Source: Aquificaceae bacterium
GTDB lineage: Bacteria > Aquificota > Aquificia > Aquificales > Aquificaceae
Assembly: GCA_015490115.1 (NCBI GenBank)
Contig: WFYM01000015.1
Location: forward strand, 1-52,207
DNA length: 52,207 nt
Direction of reading: 5' to 3'
Shown: positions 39,826-48,529 of the stretch, in pieces
Layout: each line of letters starts with the position of its first letter
How positions within the stretch are numbered: position 1 is the stretch's first letter
Position numbers and translations under genes: made by a program
The notes under the pieces: generated by a model
The model's database searches: none
What the model saw: the letters and a program-made list of their open reading frames with translations, nothing else
What the model was told of the DNA's origin: nothing

Positions 39826-40115
39826 CACTTGGAACCGCAGACGTATCTCACACCCTTTTCCGTCTTCGCCCAGTGGGGTGTCTCCGGGTCGAGTTCCACC
39901 ATGTCTCCCTCTTTGAGGTGTAGTTCTTTACCTTCTACGCCTATCGTGACCTCTCCTTCTACCACCCACCTAACTTCCCTGTCCGGATGTGTGTGGGTCG
40001 GGTAGTAGGTCCCGGGAGGGTCGAACCAGGTGTATACGGAAAAACCTTTGCTCCTTAGGATTTCTTTCACCTTCTCCTCGTCCTTTATACCCGTTGACTC
40101 GAACCTCACCCCCAT
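39825..40115 (-). CDS. small single-domain cupin protein
   Basis: A 96-residue protein with the cupin metal motifs: YYPTHTHPDREVRWVVEGE (G-x5-HxH-x4-E-like, first motif) and GDMVELDPETPHWAKT (second motif with His). It resembles AraC-type sugar-binding or DUF861/ChrR-like small cupins. Metal binding is likely, activity is unknown. The start ATG at 40113-40115 is 18 bp from the divergent epmA start with a TATAAT just upstream, so the message may be leaderless. A longer open frame upstream lies antisense to epmA and was rejected. Confidence 0.8.
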   Translation of the reverse strand: MGVRFESTGIKDEEKVKEILRSKGFSVYTWFDPPGTYYPTHTHPDREVRWVVEGEVTIGVEGKELHLKEGDMVELDPETPHWAKTEKGVRYVCGSK

Positions 40116-40133
40116 GTTGTAGATTATAAGACC
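40116..40133. promoter_or_regulatory. divergent promoter region, cupin gene / epmA
   Basis: An 18-bp gap. ATTATA at 40123-40128 is TATAAT on the minus strand, 7 nt before the cupin ATG. The plus strand reads TTATAAG, 4-5 nt before the epmA ATG. No ribosome-binding site fits on either side, so leaderless starts are likely. Confidence 0.4.
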
Positions 40134-41006
40134 ATGCTGGATCTCTGGGACAGCTTCTTGAATAGTGTGAGGGATTTTTTCAGGTCGAGGGGCTATATAG
40201 AGGTCACGACTCCCCTCCTTCTTAACTTCCCGAATCTGGACCCCAACGTGGAACCCGTTAAGGTAAAGGTGAGGATCGGAGGGAAGGAAAGGACCATGTG
40301 GCTCCAGACGTCTCCCGAATACTCCATGAAGAAGATCCTCGCAAAATACAAAAAACATATCTTCCAAATAGCCAAGTGCTTCAGGAACAACGAGTGGGGA
40401 AAGGTCCACAGGGTAGAGTTCCATATGTTGGAGTGGTATAGGGTAGGTGCGGACTACGTATACCTGATGGACGAGATAGAGGAACTCTTAAAGAGGCTCG
40501 GCTTCGGAGAGTGCAAAAGGCTGACCGTGGAAGAAGCTTTCGAGAGGTATCTCAGCTTACCAATCTCTAAAGACCCTTGGGAGTTCAGGACTAACATGGA
40601 AGCCTGCGGTTACGAGGTAGGGGAGGACGACGATTGGGAGACCATGTTCCAAAGGGCGTATATAGAGCTGGCTGAGAGGTTAAAGGGGGAGCCACCCACC
40701 TTCGTCTTCGAATTTCCAGAGGAGCTTTCCGCTCTCGCAAAAGTAAAAGGTGGTAAAGCGGAGAGGTTCGAGCTTTTCATAAAGGGTGTTGAGATAGCGA
40801 ACGGATGGACGGAGGAGACGGACCCGAAGGAGGTGAGGAGGAGGCTCGAAAGGGAAGCCAAGAAGAGAAACCTTCCTTTGGATGAGGAGTTCATAAAGGC
40901 TCACGAAGATATGCCGGAATGTGCGGGGTGTTCGATAGGTCTCGACAGGCTCTTTATGGTATGGCTGGGGAAGGAGAGCTTGGAGGATGTATCATTTAAC
41001 CTATGA
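40134..41006 (+). CDS. epmA: EF-P lysyltransferase-like class II synthetase paralogue
   Basis: A 290-residue protein resembling the catalytic core of class II lysyl-tRNA synthetase without the anticodon-binding domain, as in EpmA/PoxA/GenX. Motif 1 is in the FRSRGYIEVTTPLL region, motif 2 is FRNNEWGKVHRVEFHMLEWY, motif 3 is CSIGLDRLFMVWLG. EpmA attaches beta-lysine to a lysine of elongation factor P to relieve stalling at polyproline. The efp and epmB genes are not in the window. The 3' end overlaps the next gene by 4 bp. Confidence 0.92.
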   Translation: MLDLWDSFLNSVRDFFRSRGYIEVTTPLLLNFPNLDPNVEPVKVKVRIGGKERTMWLQTSPEYSMKKILAKYKKHIFQIAKCFRNNEWGKVHRVEFHMLEWYRVGADYVYLMDEIEELLKRLGFGECKRLTVEEAFERYLSLPISKDPWEFRTNMEACGYEVGEDDDWETMFQRAYIELAERLKGEPPTFVFEFPEELSALAKVKGGKAERFELFIKGVEIANGWTEETDPKEVRRRLEREAKKRNLPLDEEFIKAHEDMPECAGCSIGLDRLFMVWLGKESLEDVSFNL

Positions 41007-41338
41007 ACTCCTTTGAGGTCTTCTTAGAGGTGGTCCTCAGGTTCTCGGACCTCAAGTGGTCCCGGTTCAGGGACGACCTCATAGTAAAGTGCATGAAAGC
41101 TCTCAGGAAGTTCAGGGAAGGGAAGAGCCTTGAGGAGGTGATGTCCGACAAGAGGGTCTCTTCCGAGATAGAGGGTATCCTTGAGCTTCTCTTTGAGTTT
41201 GCGAGGGAAAACCCTCCCGAGGAGGTGAGCAGGGTGGTCGACGCCCTCGGGATCTTCACAAAGGCTCCCGCCCCCTGCAAGATGAAGATAATAAATATCC
41301 TCGAGACCATGACGGGAAGAAGGGAGGTGAAAGGTTGA
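41003..41338 (+). CDS. 111-residue helical protein of unknown function
   Basis: A soluble, predominantly helical protein (SFEVFLEVVLRFSDLKW ... EVMSDKRVSSEIEGILELLF) with one Cys near the C-terminus. No family recognised. ATG overlaps the epmA stop (ATGA) and the stop overlaps the metF start (TTGA), so it is translated between epmA and metF. Confidence 0.7.
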   Translation: MNSFEVFLEVVLRFSDLKWSRFRDDLIVKCMKALRKFREGKSLEEVMSDKRVSSEIEGILELLFEFARENPPEEVSRVVDALGIFTKAPAPCKMKIINILETMTGRREVKG

Positions 41339-42231
41339 AGATAGGGGAGATACTAAAAAGAGGGGTCTTCTCCGTTTCCTTCGAGTTCTTCCCACCGAAG
41401 ACCGAAGAAGGTGAGAGACAGCTCTTCGAGACTATAAAGGATTTAAAACCCTTGAAGCCCACCTTCGTCTCCGTCACCTACGGAGCGGGAGGTTCTACAA
41501 GGGACAGGACGAGGAATGTTGTGAAGAGGATACACGAAGAGGTGGGTCTGAACGTGATGGCTCACCTCACCTGCATAGCCCACACAAAGAAGGAGCTTCT
41601 TGATATCCTCTCAGACTACGACAGGATAGGGATAGACAACATACTGGCTCTGAGGGGTGACGTCCCGAGGGACAGACCTGACTTCAGACCGCCGGAGGGT
41701 GCCTGCAGGTACGCGGTCGAACTCGTGAGGTTAATAAGGGAGAAGTTCGGAGAGAGGTTCTCCGTGGGTGTCGCCAGCTACCCTGAGGGTCACCCGGAGT
41801 CCCCGAACATGGAGTGGGAGGTGAGGTTCTTCAAAGAGAAAGTTTCAGCTGGTGCTGACTTTTCAATAACCCAGATGTTTTTTGAAAACAGCTACTACTA
41901 TGAGTTCTTGGAACTTTGCGAAAAAGCCGGTGTGGAGATACCCATAATACCCGGGATAATGCCGATAACCAACTTCAAGCAGATAAGGAAGTTCGCCAGC
42001 CTGTGCGGTGCTACTATACCCCAGAGCTTAATAGACAGAATGGAAAGGGTAGAAGACAGACCGGAAGAGGTCGAGAAGATAGGGGTCGAGTTCGCAGTTA
42101 AGCAGTGTGAGGATCTTATCTCGAACGGCGTCCCCGGTCTCCACTTTTACACTTTAAACAAGTCGAGGGCAACGCTCAAGATCTACTCCGCCATAAAGGG
42201 TATGATACCTGTCAGGGACCTATCTGTCTGA
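41335..42231 (+). CDS. metF: 5,10-methylenetetrahydrofolate reductase
   Basis: A 298-residue MetF, a flavoprotein that makes 5-methyltetrahydrofolate for methionine synthesis or, in some autotrophs, acetyl-CoA-pathway C1 flux. It has FSVSFEFFPPKTEEG with the catalytic Glu, FVSVTYGAGGSTRDRT, HLTCIAHTKKEL, NILALRGDVP, ASYPEGHPES and FSITQMFFENSYY. The TTG start at 41335-41337 overlaps the previous stop and follows GGGAGGTGAAAGG. The last 20 bp overlap the convergent CsbD-repeat gene. Confidence 0.96.
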   Translation: MKIGEILKRGVFSVSFEFFPPKTEEGERQLFETIKDLKPLKPTFVSVTYGAGGSTRDRTRNVVKRIHEEVGLNVMAHLTCIAHTKKELLDILSDYDRIGIDNILALRGDVPRDRPDFRPPEGACRYAVELVRLIREKFGERFSVGVASYPEGHPESPNMEWEVRFFKEKVSAGADFSITQMFFENSYYYEFLELCEKAGVEIPIIPGIMPITNFKQIRKFASLCGATIPQSLIDRMERVEDRPEEVEKIGVEFAVKQCEDLISNGVPGLHFYTLNKSRATLKIYSAIKGMIPVRDLSV

Positions 42232-43630
42232 GGAAGGCGGGGATCTCCTCGGATTTTAGCCAGCCAGCCTCCTCCAGCTTCTCATCTACGAACTCTTTGC
42301 TCCTTCCCGTCTTTTTAGCGAGATACTGAACGAACTCGGACCTCTTCCCTTTGAAACTCTCCACCTCCTCTTCCGTAACCTCGGGGAAGCGGGAGACCAC
42401 CCTCCTCTTTACCTCGTTCCAAGCCCTTGAGTTTTCGTAGAGGAGGAACCTCTTGTCCCTCACACCGTCCCTTACCACGAGTTCCTTGAGGGTAGCTACC
42501 GTGTCGGGGTCCGAGATCAGTATAGCTTCAGCCATAACGGGATCGAGGGTGTAGTAGATACCGAAGAGCTTACCTAAGAGCTTCCTCTTCGTCCTTATGA
42601 AAAGTCCTATCCTGTCCCTCACCTCGGTCAGCTTGTCTTGGAGAAGTTCCCAATAGTTGAGCATCTCAAGTTCTCTCCCGCCGATCGTCCTTATGTGGGC
42701 TGCGAGTTCAGACAAGCTAAAGTGCTTCTTTTTTTTCTTCGGTTTTTCCTCATTCTTCTTCGTTTCACCGTAGTCCGCGTGGGCGTCCGTATGTATTGGG
42801 GGTATTATGTGGTAGCTCTCCGACTCCCAGCCCGCCTTCCTGAGTATCTGCTCCGCACCGCTCTCGTCGAGTCCGTATCTTTCCATGAGTAGCCTCTTTA
42901 GACCCTCCCTGTCCTTTCTGTATCTGTCTATCTCTTCTTCAGGCAGGTCCACCTCAACGTAGACGAGCTTCTCCTTCCCGTTATCACCTTTTACTATGAG
43001 GTTCTTTCTCCCGTTTATGTTTCTCTTTATGAACTCCCAGTCATCATCTGTCATGACGGGTTCTGGATGCCACCTCGGGTCCATCTCCTCCTCAAGTTCG
43101 AGATAAGGGACGCTCTCGTACCAAGTAGCCCTTACCAGCTTTTCCTCGATGAGGTCCTCGGACTCTCCCAGTTTTTCCTTCACGTACTCGATAAACTCCC
43201 TCCTCTTGAACCTGAACCTGTCTATTTCTTCGAAGGTAAGCTCCGGAAAGAGTATCTTCAGCTTGGACCTTATGTAGTCCCAGTTCCCGAAGAGGTTTTG
43301 GGGTTCGAGGACATCCTCGTAGTAAGGGTGCTTCTTTACGAAATCGAAGTAGTAGGAGATGAACTTCCTGACCCTTGGGTCGGTGTTTATAAGCGTGTTT
43401 ATGAAATCGAGGTCGTAGTGCTTTATCATGGAGAGGAGCCTCGCTATGTTCACCTTCTTTACGTTGTGAAGGTGGCACAGTTCCGTCGCGTATTCTTTTG
43501 GTATCCGGTCGTTTATCCTGCAGTATTCGTTGAGGAGGTCCATCTCCCTCTTGAGCAGTTCCCTCAGGATAGCTACCTTCTCCTTACGCGAAAGACCCTC
43601 CTTCAGGACCAAGGTGTCTAAGAGACCCAT
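42212..43630 (-). CDS. large protein with three CsbD-like repeats
   Basis: A 472-residue, hydrophilic, mostly helical protein. Three segments share the CsbD-like pattern (Trp, a basic helix, an acidic turn with Glu-Glu, a Arg/Lys-Arg-Glu helix, a final Gly/Ala-Trp): residues about 117-170, 198-268 and 404-457. Examples are LTFEEIDRFRFKRREFIEYV and VTEEEVESFKGKRSEFVQYL. Two longer helical segments (about 20-95 and 310-385) also resemble each other, so the protein may be a duplicated helical-plus-CsbD unit. CsbD proteins are small stress proteins of unknown role. A Lys-run (299-302) lies in the middle. ATG 43628-43630 has GGAGGTGGAGAAG upstream. Confidence 0.65.
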   Translation of the reverse strand: MGLLDTLVLKEGLSRKEKVAILRELLKREMDLLNEYCRINDRIPKEYATELCHLHNVKKVNIARLLSMIKHYDLDFINTLINTDPRVRKFISYYFDFVKKHPYYEDVLEPQNLFGNWDYIRSKLKILFPELTFEEIDRFRFKRREFIEYVKEKLGESEDLIEEKLVRATWYESVPYLELEEEMDPRWHPEPVMTDDDWEFIKRNINGRKNLIVKGDNGKEKLVYVEVDLPEEEIDRYRKDREGLKRLLMERYGLDESGAEQILRKAGWESESYHIIPPIHTDAHADYGETKKNEEKPKKKKKHFSLSELAAHIRTIGGRELEMLNYWELLQDKLTEVRDRIGLFIRTKRKLLGKLFGIYYTLDPVMAEAILISDPDTVATLKELVVRDGVRDKRFLLYENSRAWNEVKRRVVSRFPEVTEEEVESFKGKRSEFVQYLAKKTGRSKEFVDEKLEEAGWLKSEEIPAFLRQIGP

Positions 43631-43670
43631 CTTCTCCACCTCCCTCAAGCTTTAATATCGTCACTTTTTT

Positions 43671-44615
43671 CTAAGCTTTTTTGAGGATCCTCATAGACTC
43701 CTCGAAGACGATTTCAGGGTCTATTTCGAGACACCTGTAGTCTCCGAACTTGCAGTTTCCCTTACCGTGAAGGTCGCAGGGCTGACAGGGAAGACCCCTC
43801 ACCAGAACTACCCCCTCCTCGGGATACAAGGAAAACCCGAGGGTGGGGTGTGTCCCGCCGTATATCTGGACAGCTTTAGTTCCAACAGCCCTCGCACAGT
43901 GCAAAATGCCCGAGTCGTTTCCTATATAGAGTTTTGCGAGCTTGAGGATAGCAAGTAGGTCGGGAAGGGAGATCCTACCGCAGAGGTTTATACCGGGGAG
44001 ACCTTCCGCAAGACTTCTGTCCTCAGTGTCGCCCACCCAGACTACTTCGAAGCCTTGATCCTTCAGCATTTTCGCAACCTCACCGAAGTGAGGGTAGATC
44101 TTCTTCCTGTATCTCGCCCCCGGACCTATAGCGACGAAGTCCTTATCTGGAAGGAGGGAACCCACCTTCCTCAGCCTCTCTTTCGAGACTAAGATCTTCG
44201 GGAAAGGATCTCCCGAAAGACCGAGGGGCTTCAGGACCTCGAGGTAGCTTTCGGGAACGTAAAACCTCTTCCTGAAAACTTTAAAGTGGACGGAGAGTCT
44301 TCTCCTTAGAGCCTCCTTTTTGTAAGAGACCCACCTCCCGCCGGTGAGGAACCTGATCAGAAACGACCTCAGATTCTTGTGGAGGTCCAAATAAAGGTCA
44401 AAGCCCTTCAATCTTTTCAAGGTCTCCCTACTGAAGAGGTTCCCTTTGGTCACGGGTATGGTCTCGACCCTCGGGTCGTCTTCGAATAGGGTGTGGTAAG
44501 GTTCGAAGGTGAGGAGGTAGGGTCTGAATCCTCCTTCGACGAGTGGGTCCAAAAGCACGGAGGTGAGGACCACGTCTCCGAGGGAGGAGAGCCTGAGGAG
44601 TAGGACCTTTTCCAT
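43671..44615 (-). CDS. glycosyltransferase family 9 (heptosyltransferase-like)
   Basis: A 314-residue GT-B enzyme. The N-terminal LLRLSSLGDVVLTSVLL and DLYLDLHKNLRS blocks and the C-terminal IGPGARYRKKIYP and LYIGNDSGILHCARAVGTKAVQIYGGTHPT blocks are the family's acceptor and nucleotide-sugar sites. The C-terminal Cys set (CQPC, then two more Cys) is common in this family. It probably adds a heptose or similar sugar to the lipopolysaccharide core. It starts directly after moaD (no gap) and ends 40 bp before the CsbD-repeat gene. Confidence 0.92.
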   Translation of the reverse strand: MEKVLLLRLSSLGDVVLTSVLLDPLVEGGFRPYLLTFEPYHTLFEDDPRVETIPVTKGNLFSRETLKRLKGFDLYLDLHKNLRSFLIRFLTGGRWVSYKKEALRRRLSVHFKVFRKRFYVPESYLEVLKPLGLSGDPFPKILVSKERLRKVGSLLPDKDFVAIGPGARYRKKIYPHFGEVAKMLKDQGFEVVWVGDTEDRSLAEGLPGINLCGRISLPDLLAILKLAKLYIGNDSGILHCARAVGTKAVQIYGGTHPTLGFSLYPEEGVVLVRGLPCQPCDLHGKGNCKFGDYRCLEIDPEIVFEESMRILKKA

Positions 44616-44852
44616 TCAGCCACCGCTAACTGGAGGTATGAGGGCTACCCTCTCGTCACCGCGTAAGGTATAGTCCTCTTCAACATACTCCTCGTTCACA
44701 GCGAACCTTATCCTCTCGATTATATCAGCTATCTCCGGGTGCTTCTCTTTTAAGACCTCCCTGAGTTTTTTAACAGGTCCTTTGAAATCTATCTCCTCCT
44801 CGCTCTTTCCTATCTTCTCCCTCAAAACTGAAAAATACATCACCTTAAGCAT
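44616..44852 (-). CDS. moaD: molybdopterin synthase small subunit
   Basis: A 78-residue beta-grasp protein ending in Gly-Gly (PPVSGG), the residue pair that is thiocarboxylated for transfer of sulfur to precursor Z. The N-terminal KVMYFSVLREKIGKSEE and the final DERVALIPPVSGG are typical. ATG at 44850-44852 keeps the full first beta-strand; a second ATG at 44838-44840 forms ATGA with the gltX stop but would start mid-strand. MoaE is not adjacent. It fits an organism with molybdenum or tungsten enzymes. Confidence 0.93.
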   Translation of the reverse strand: MLKVMYFSVLREKIGKSEEEIDFKGPVKKLREVLKEKHPEIADIIERIRFAVNEEYVEEDYTLRGDERVALIPPVSGG

Positions 44853-46249
44853 GCCAGCACCCTCTCTAACCTTCCCTTTATCTTCTCCTTCGGGAGGACC
44901 GACATGAGGACGTCTATGCCTATGCCTTCTTCCTCGCCCGTGAGGGCTATCCTGAGGGAGTGCCATACGGATCTCGGCTTCACACCGAGGGCTTTCTGGA
45001 TCTCCTTTACGAAGCTTTTCACATCCTCGGGGGTTGAGAGTTCAAACTCATCGAGCCTTTTCAAGACCTCTTCGAAGATCTCCTCCGCTCCGAGTTCTTT
45101 GAGGAGACTTAGCTTTTCTTTTTGAACCTCCACGTCCACGAAGAAGGGTCTTAGCCTCTCTACCATCTCCTTGAAGGTCTCGTAGGCGTCCTTCGTTCTT
45201 TCTAAGACCTTGATCACGTAGTCTTTGTCCTCAACGGGGTATCCCGCGGACTTCAAAAAGGGAAGGGCTGTCTCATAGAGCCTCTCCGTGGAGACGACCT
45301 CCCTTATGTATACCCCGTTCATCCACCTCAGCTTCTCTACGTTAAAGACAGCGGGGGACCTGTTCACGTCTTTGAGATCAAAGAGCTTCACTATCTCCTC
45401 TTTCGTTAAGATCTCCTCCCCGCTCGGTGGTGTCCACCCGAGGAGGCAGAGGTAGTTAAAAAGAGCTTCGGGCAAGAAGCCTTCTTCCCTGTAATTTCTC
45501 ACGGAGACCGCTCCGTGCCTCTTCGAGAGCTTCGACCTGTCCGGACCGAGTATTACCGGGAGGTGGGCGAACTTGGGTGGGTCGAAGCCGAGGGCTTCGT
45601 ATATGAGGAGCTGCTTTGGAGTGTTCGATATGTGGTCCTCTCCCCTTATGACGTGGGTGACCCCCATCAGGGCGTCGTCGATTACTACAACGAGGTTGTA
45701 AGTCGGTGTTCCGTCGCTCCTCACTATGACGAAGTCCCCGAAATCGTCCACGTTTATTGCTATCTTCCCCTTCACGAGGTCCTCGAAGACAACGGTCCTT
45801 CCGTCCGGGACCCTGAACCTGACCGTGTAGGGTCTCCCCTCCTCTTTTAGTTTTTTTACTTCCTCCTCGGTCAGGTTCCTGCACCTTCCGGAGTATCTGT
45901 AGGGGACCCTCCTCAGCTCCGCCTCCCTCCTCTCCCTCTCGAGTTCCTCCTCCGTGCAGAAGCAAAGGTAGGCGTGTCCCGTCTCGAGGAGCTTATCAAC
46001 ATACTTTTTGTATAACTCGAACCTCTCCGACTGGCGGTAGAACTCGTCCCAATCTATACCGAGCCACCCGAGGTCCTCCAAGATCGACTCCTCGAACTCC
46101 TTTCTTGACCTTTCCCTGTCCGTGTCCTCTATCCTGAGGATGAACTTTCCGCCGTGGTGCCTCGCGAAGAGGTAGCTGAATATGGCTGTCCTCGCGTTCC
46201 CGAGGTGGAGGTATCCTGTAGGACTCGGGGCGAACCTCGTCACAACCAT
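44840..46249 (-). CDS. gltX: glutamyl-tRNA synthetase (GluRS)
   Basis: A 469-residue class I synthetase. The HIGH signature is SPTGYLHLGNARTA, the RIEDTD block follows, and the KMSKS motif is SKLSKRHG. The region CFCTEEEL ... YSGRC could be a zinc site. Whether it charges only tRNA-Glu or also tRNA-Gln cannot be told; many such bacteria use a non-discriminating GluRS with GatCAB. It starts 9 bp after the Hel308-like gene and overlaps moaD by 13 bp. Confidence 0.97.
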   Translation of the reverse strand: MVVTRFAPSPTGYLHLGNARTAIFSYLFARHHGGKFILRIEDTDRERSRKEFEESILEDLGWLGIDWDEFYRQSERFELYKKYVDKLLETGHAYLCFCTEEELERERREAELRRVPYRYSGRCRNLTEEEVKKLKEEGRPYTVRFRVPDGRTVVFEDLVKGKIAINVDDFGDFVIVRSDGTPTYNLVVVIDDALMGVTHVIRGEDHISNTPKQLLIYEALGFDPPKFAHLPVILGPDRSKLSKRHGAVSVRNYREEGFLPEALFNYLCLLGWTPPSGEEILTKEEIVKLFDLKDVNRSPAVFNVEKLRWMNGVYIREVVSTERLYETALPFLKSAGYPVEDKDYVIKVLERTKDAYETFKEMVERLRPFFVDVEVQKEKLSLLKELGAEEIFEEVLKRLDEFELSTPEDVKSFVKEIQKALGVKPRSVWHSLRIALTGEEEGIGIDVLMSVLPKEKIKGRLERVLACLR

Positions 46250-46258
46250 GGCTTTATT

Positions 46259-48529
46259 TTAATCTAAGCACCTCTTTATGAGTTCCCCCTTCCTCATCCT
46301 GAGAGCCTCGGGACCCATAAGGAACACGCAGAAGGTCCTCAAGATCCTCTCGTCTATTAAGAAGCCCCCCCTGTTTCCTTCGAGTCTGTTCAGGACCTGC
46401 CTTGCCTCCTTTTTCGCCCTTTCCCTGTTTTCGTCTCCGAGCCTGTCCCTTATGAGGGTCTCAATGAGCCTATCTTCCAATTCCCCTCCGAAGTAGGACC
46501 TCAAAGTCTCCAAAAAAGCGTCCGTCTCCTCCCCTATCTTCGGTGGCTTTAGACCTTCCTCCGAGAGGAGCCTCTTGAGGAGGTTCGCCCTCACGTGACC
46601 TATACCCTTTATCCCTCCGAGGGCTGAGAACTCGGGGCTTATACCGTATTTTATCGAGTGGGCTATCTCCAGTATCTCCCTGTTCGTCCAGTCTATGTCG
46701 CCGAAGCTCCTTATGTCTAAGAGGACCCTGATGAGGTGTAGGACGTCCGTCCCGAGGTAAGAGAACTCCCCCGGAGGGTGCTGGAGGTTCCTGTATTTGA
46801 AGGTGAGACCCTCAACGTAGAAGAGGAGCTGGTGGGTGTTGTCCCTGAAGCACTCCTGACCGCAAGGGGCTACCTTCGACCTCACATACATGTCGTCCTC
46901 CGGGAACGTCTCTCCCCCTCTTACGAAGTCGTAGAGACCTTCAAAGGTCTTCATAAAGAGGAGGGGTCTCACAACGACTATCTTTTCGAGTCCGAGGAGC
47001 TTCCTCCTCAAAAACTCCTCGTAGCTCACGGGTGACATCCCGGATCTCACGCAAAAGAGAGCCTTTTCCGAGAGCCTCTTCCCCTCTATGTATCCCTTTT
47101 CTTTTAGCCAATCGTAGACCTCGTCTATTAAGGGGTCCCTCGCGAGGTCTTTGAGAGAATAAGTCCTCTCCAAAAACCTCCTGAAGTTTTCGCCTTCGTA
47201 GAGGTATCCGATCAGGAGGAAGAGGCTAAGGACCTTCTCGACCTCCTCTATCTCCGTCCCCTCCTCTATGGACTCCTTTATGTAAGGCTTTAGCTCCCCT
47301 TCCATCTTTTTCCTTATCTCCTCCTCTACGGTCCTCGGCTTCGCACCGTAGGGGAGTATGTAGGAGTAGCCCCTCTCCTTTATGCCGAGCCTTCCAGCCC
47401 TCCCCTCCATCTGGAGTATGTCGAGCTGGGAGGGAAAGACCTTCCACCTTCTTTCCTTCCTGTCGTAGAAAGCTCTCACACCTATGATCACCGCGTCAGC
47501 GGGGAGGTTAACCCCGTAAGCCAAGGTGCTTGTAGCTATAAGGACCTTCAGCTTTCCTTCCCTGAAGGCTCTCTCTATCTTCTCCCTCTCCTCCTTCGGG
47601 ACGTCCGCGTTGTGGAAGGCTATCTCCGGTTCACCTTCAGTTCTCTTCTCGAAGGGGAGGGTCTCGTTCATGACGGGTATCCTCTCCGAGTCCGCCATCT
47701 CGATCATCCTCCAACCCACCCCCTTCTTGTGGACGAAGACTATCACCTGATCTTCTTTGCCCTTAAGCTCGTAAAGGGCTGAGAGCATCTTGGAAGCCAT
47801 CCTTTCCTCCTGATCCTTTGGCTTCGTGAACTCGGGAAACTCGGTGAGGGGAATTATCCTCCTCTCCAAGGGGACCGGTCTCCAGAGGGACTCTATGAAG
47901 AGTTCAGCCTTTATCCACTTTGCAAGTTCGAGGCTACCCGGAAGGGTAGCGGAAAGCCCCAAAAGGTCCACCCCCGACTCTAAGAGGTAGGTCACAAGCT
48001 CCTCAACCACCCACCCCCTCGAACCCGTGATGTGGTGGATCTCGTCGATAACTACAGCCGAGACCTCCTCGACCCAAGGGAGCCTGTTCCTGAGGGCGAG
48101 GGCGAGGTTCTCGTAGGTGGAGACCACAACGTCCGACTTGATCGGTCTGTATACCTCGATTATGTCTCCGGTCCTCACGTCTATCTTCCTGCCGAAGAGT
48201 TTTCTCAGCTCAACAACCTTCTCGTATACGAGGGATTTGGTAGGTGCTGTGTAGACCTTCCTACCTTCTCTGTCCTTCATAAAGATGAAAGCTGTGAGGC
48301 TCTTCCCCGCGGAGGTGGGGGCTGTCACCAAAGCGTTCCCCCTTCTGTATTTCTTGAAAAAGAGCGTCTGGATAGGGTTGAGGAGTCTGTATGGGACCCT
48401 CTCGTCCACCTCCTCTCCTTTGACGAGCTTTTCCCTCTTCGGTCTTCCGGAGGGGGTCTTGTAGACCACCTCACCCGAAGGAGGGTCTATGGAGAAGGTG
48501 GAACTCTCGAGGACTATGTAGTGCTTCAT
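46259..48529 (-). CDS. Hel308-like superfamily 2 helicase
   Basis: A 756-residue Ski2-like helicase. Q-like motif PYRLLNPIQTLFF, Walker A APTSAGKS (residues 70-77), DEIH box (162-165), LLGLSATLP (motif III), TSTLAYGVNLPAD (motif V) and QLDILQMEGRAGR (motif VI). A winged-helix/ratchet part follows, and a helix-hairpin-helix-like LGGIKGIGHVRANLLKRLL near residue 640. Hel308 removes strands at stalled forks in archaea; bacterial versions are less studied. The C-terminal part has an APCGQECF motif that I do not recognise. It overlaps the TPR gene start side by ATGA and precedes gltX by 9 bp. Confidence 0.88.
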   Translation of the reverse strand: MKHYIVLESSTFSIDPPSGEVVYKTPSGRPKREKLVKGEEVDERVPYRLLNPIQTLFFKKYRRGNALVTAPTSAGKSLTAFIFMKDREGRKVYTAPTKSLVYEKVVELRKLFGRKIDVRTGDIIEVYRPIKSDVVVSTYENLALALRNRLPWVEEVSAVVIDEIHHITGSRGWVVEELVTYLLESGVDLLGLSATLPGSLELAKWIKAELFIESLWRPVPLERRIIPLTEFPEFTKPKDQEERMASKMLSALYELKGKEDQVIVFVHKKGVGWRMIEMADSERIPVMNETLPFEKRTEGEPEIAFHNADVPKEEREKIERAFREGKLKVLIATSTLAYGVNLPADAVIIGVRAFYDRKERRWKVFPSQLDILQMEGRAGRLGIKERGYSYILPYGAKPRTVEEEIRKKMEGELKPYIKESIEEGTEIEEVEKVLSLFLLIGYLYEGENFRRFLERTYSLKDLARDPLIDEVYDWLKEKGYIEGKRLSEKALFCVRSGMSPVSYEEFLRRKLLGLEKIVVVRPLLFMKTFEGLYDFVRGGETFPEDDMYVRSKVAPCGQECFRDNTHQLLFYVEGLTFKYRNLQHPPGEFSYLGTDVLHLIRVLLDIRSFGDIDWTNREILEIAHSIKYGISPEFSALGGIKGIGHVRANLLKRLLSEEGLKPPKIGEETDAFLETLRSYFGGELEDRLIETLIRDRLGDENRERAKKEARQVLNRLEGNRGGFLIDERILRTFCVFLMGPEALRMRKGELIKRCLD

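Noticed and set aside
40116..40424. Upstream extension of the cupin gene to about 200 codons
   Set aside because: The extra part is antisense to epmA motif 1 and 2 regions and has no cupin features; ATG 40113-40115 with a TATAAT just upstream fits better.
43671..43800. Cys cluster at the C-terminus of the GT9 enzyme as a new metal site
   Set aside because: Four Cys with a similar spacing are common in heptosyltransferase-like GT9 proteins, so this is a family feature.
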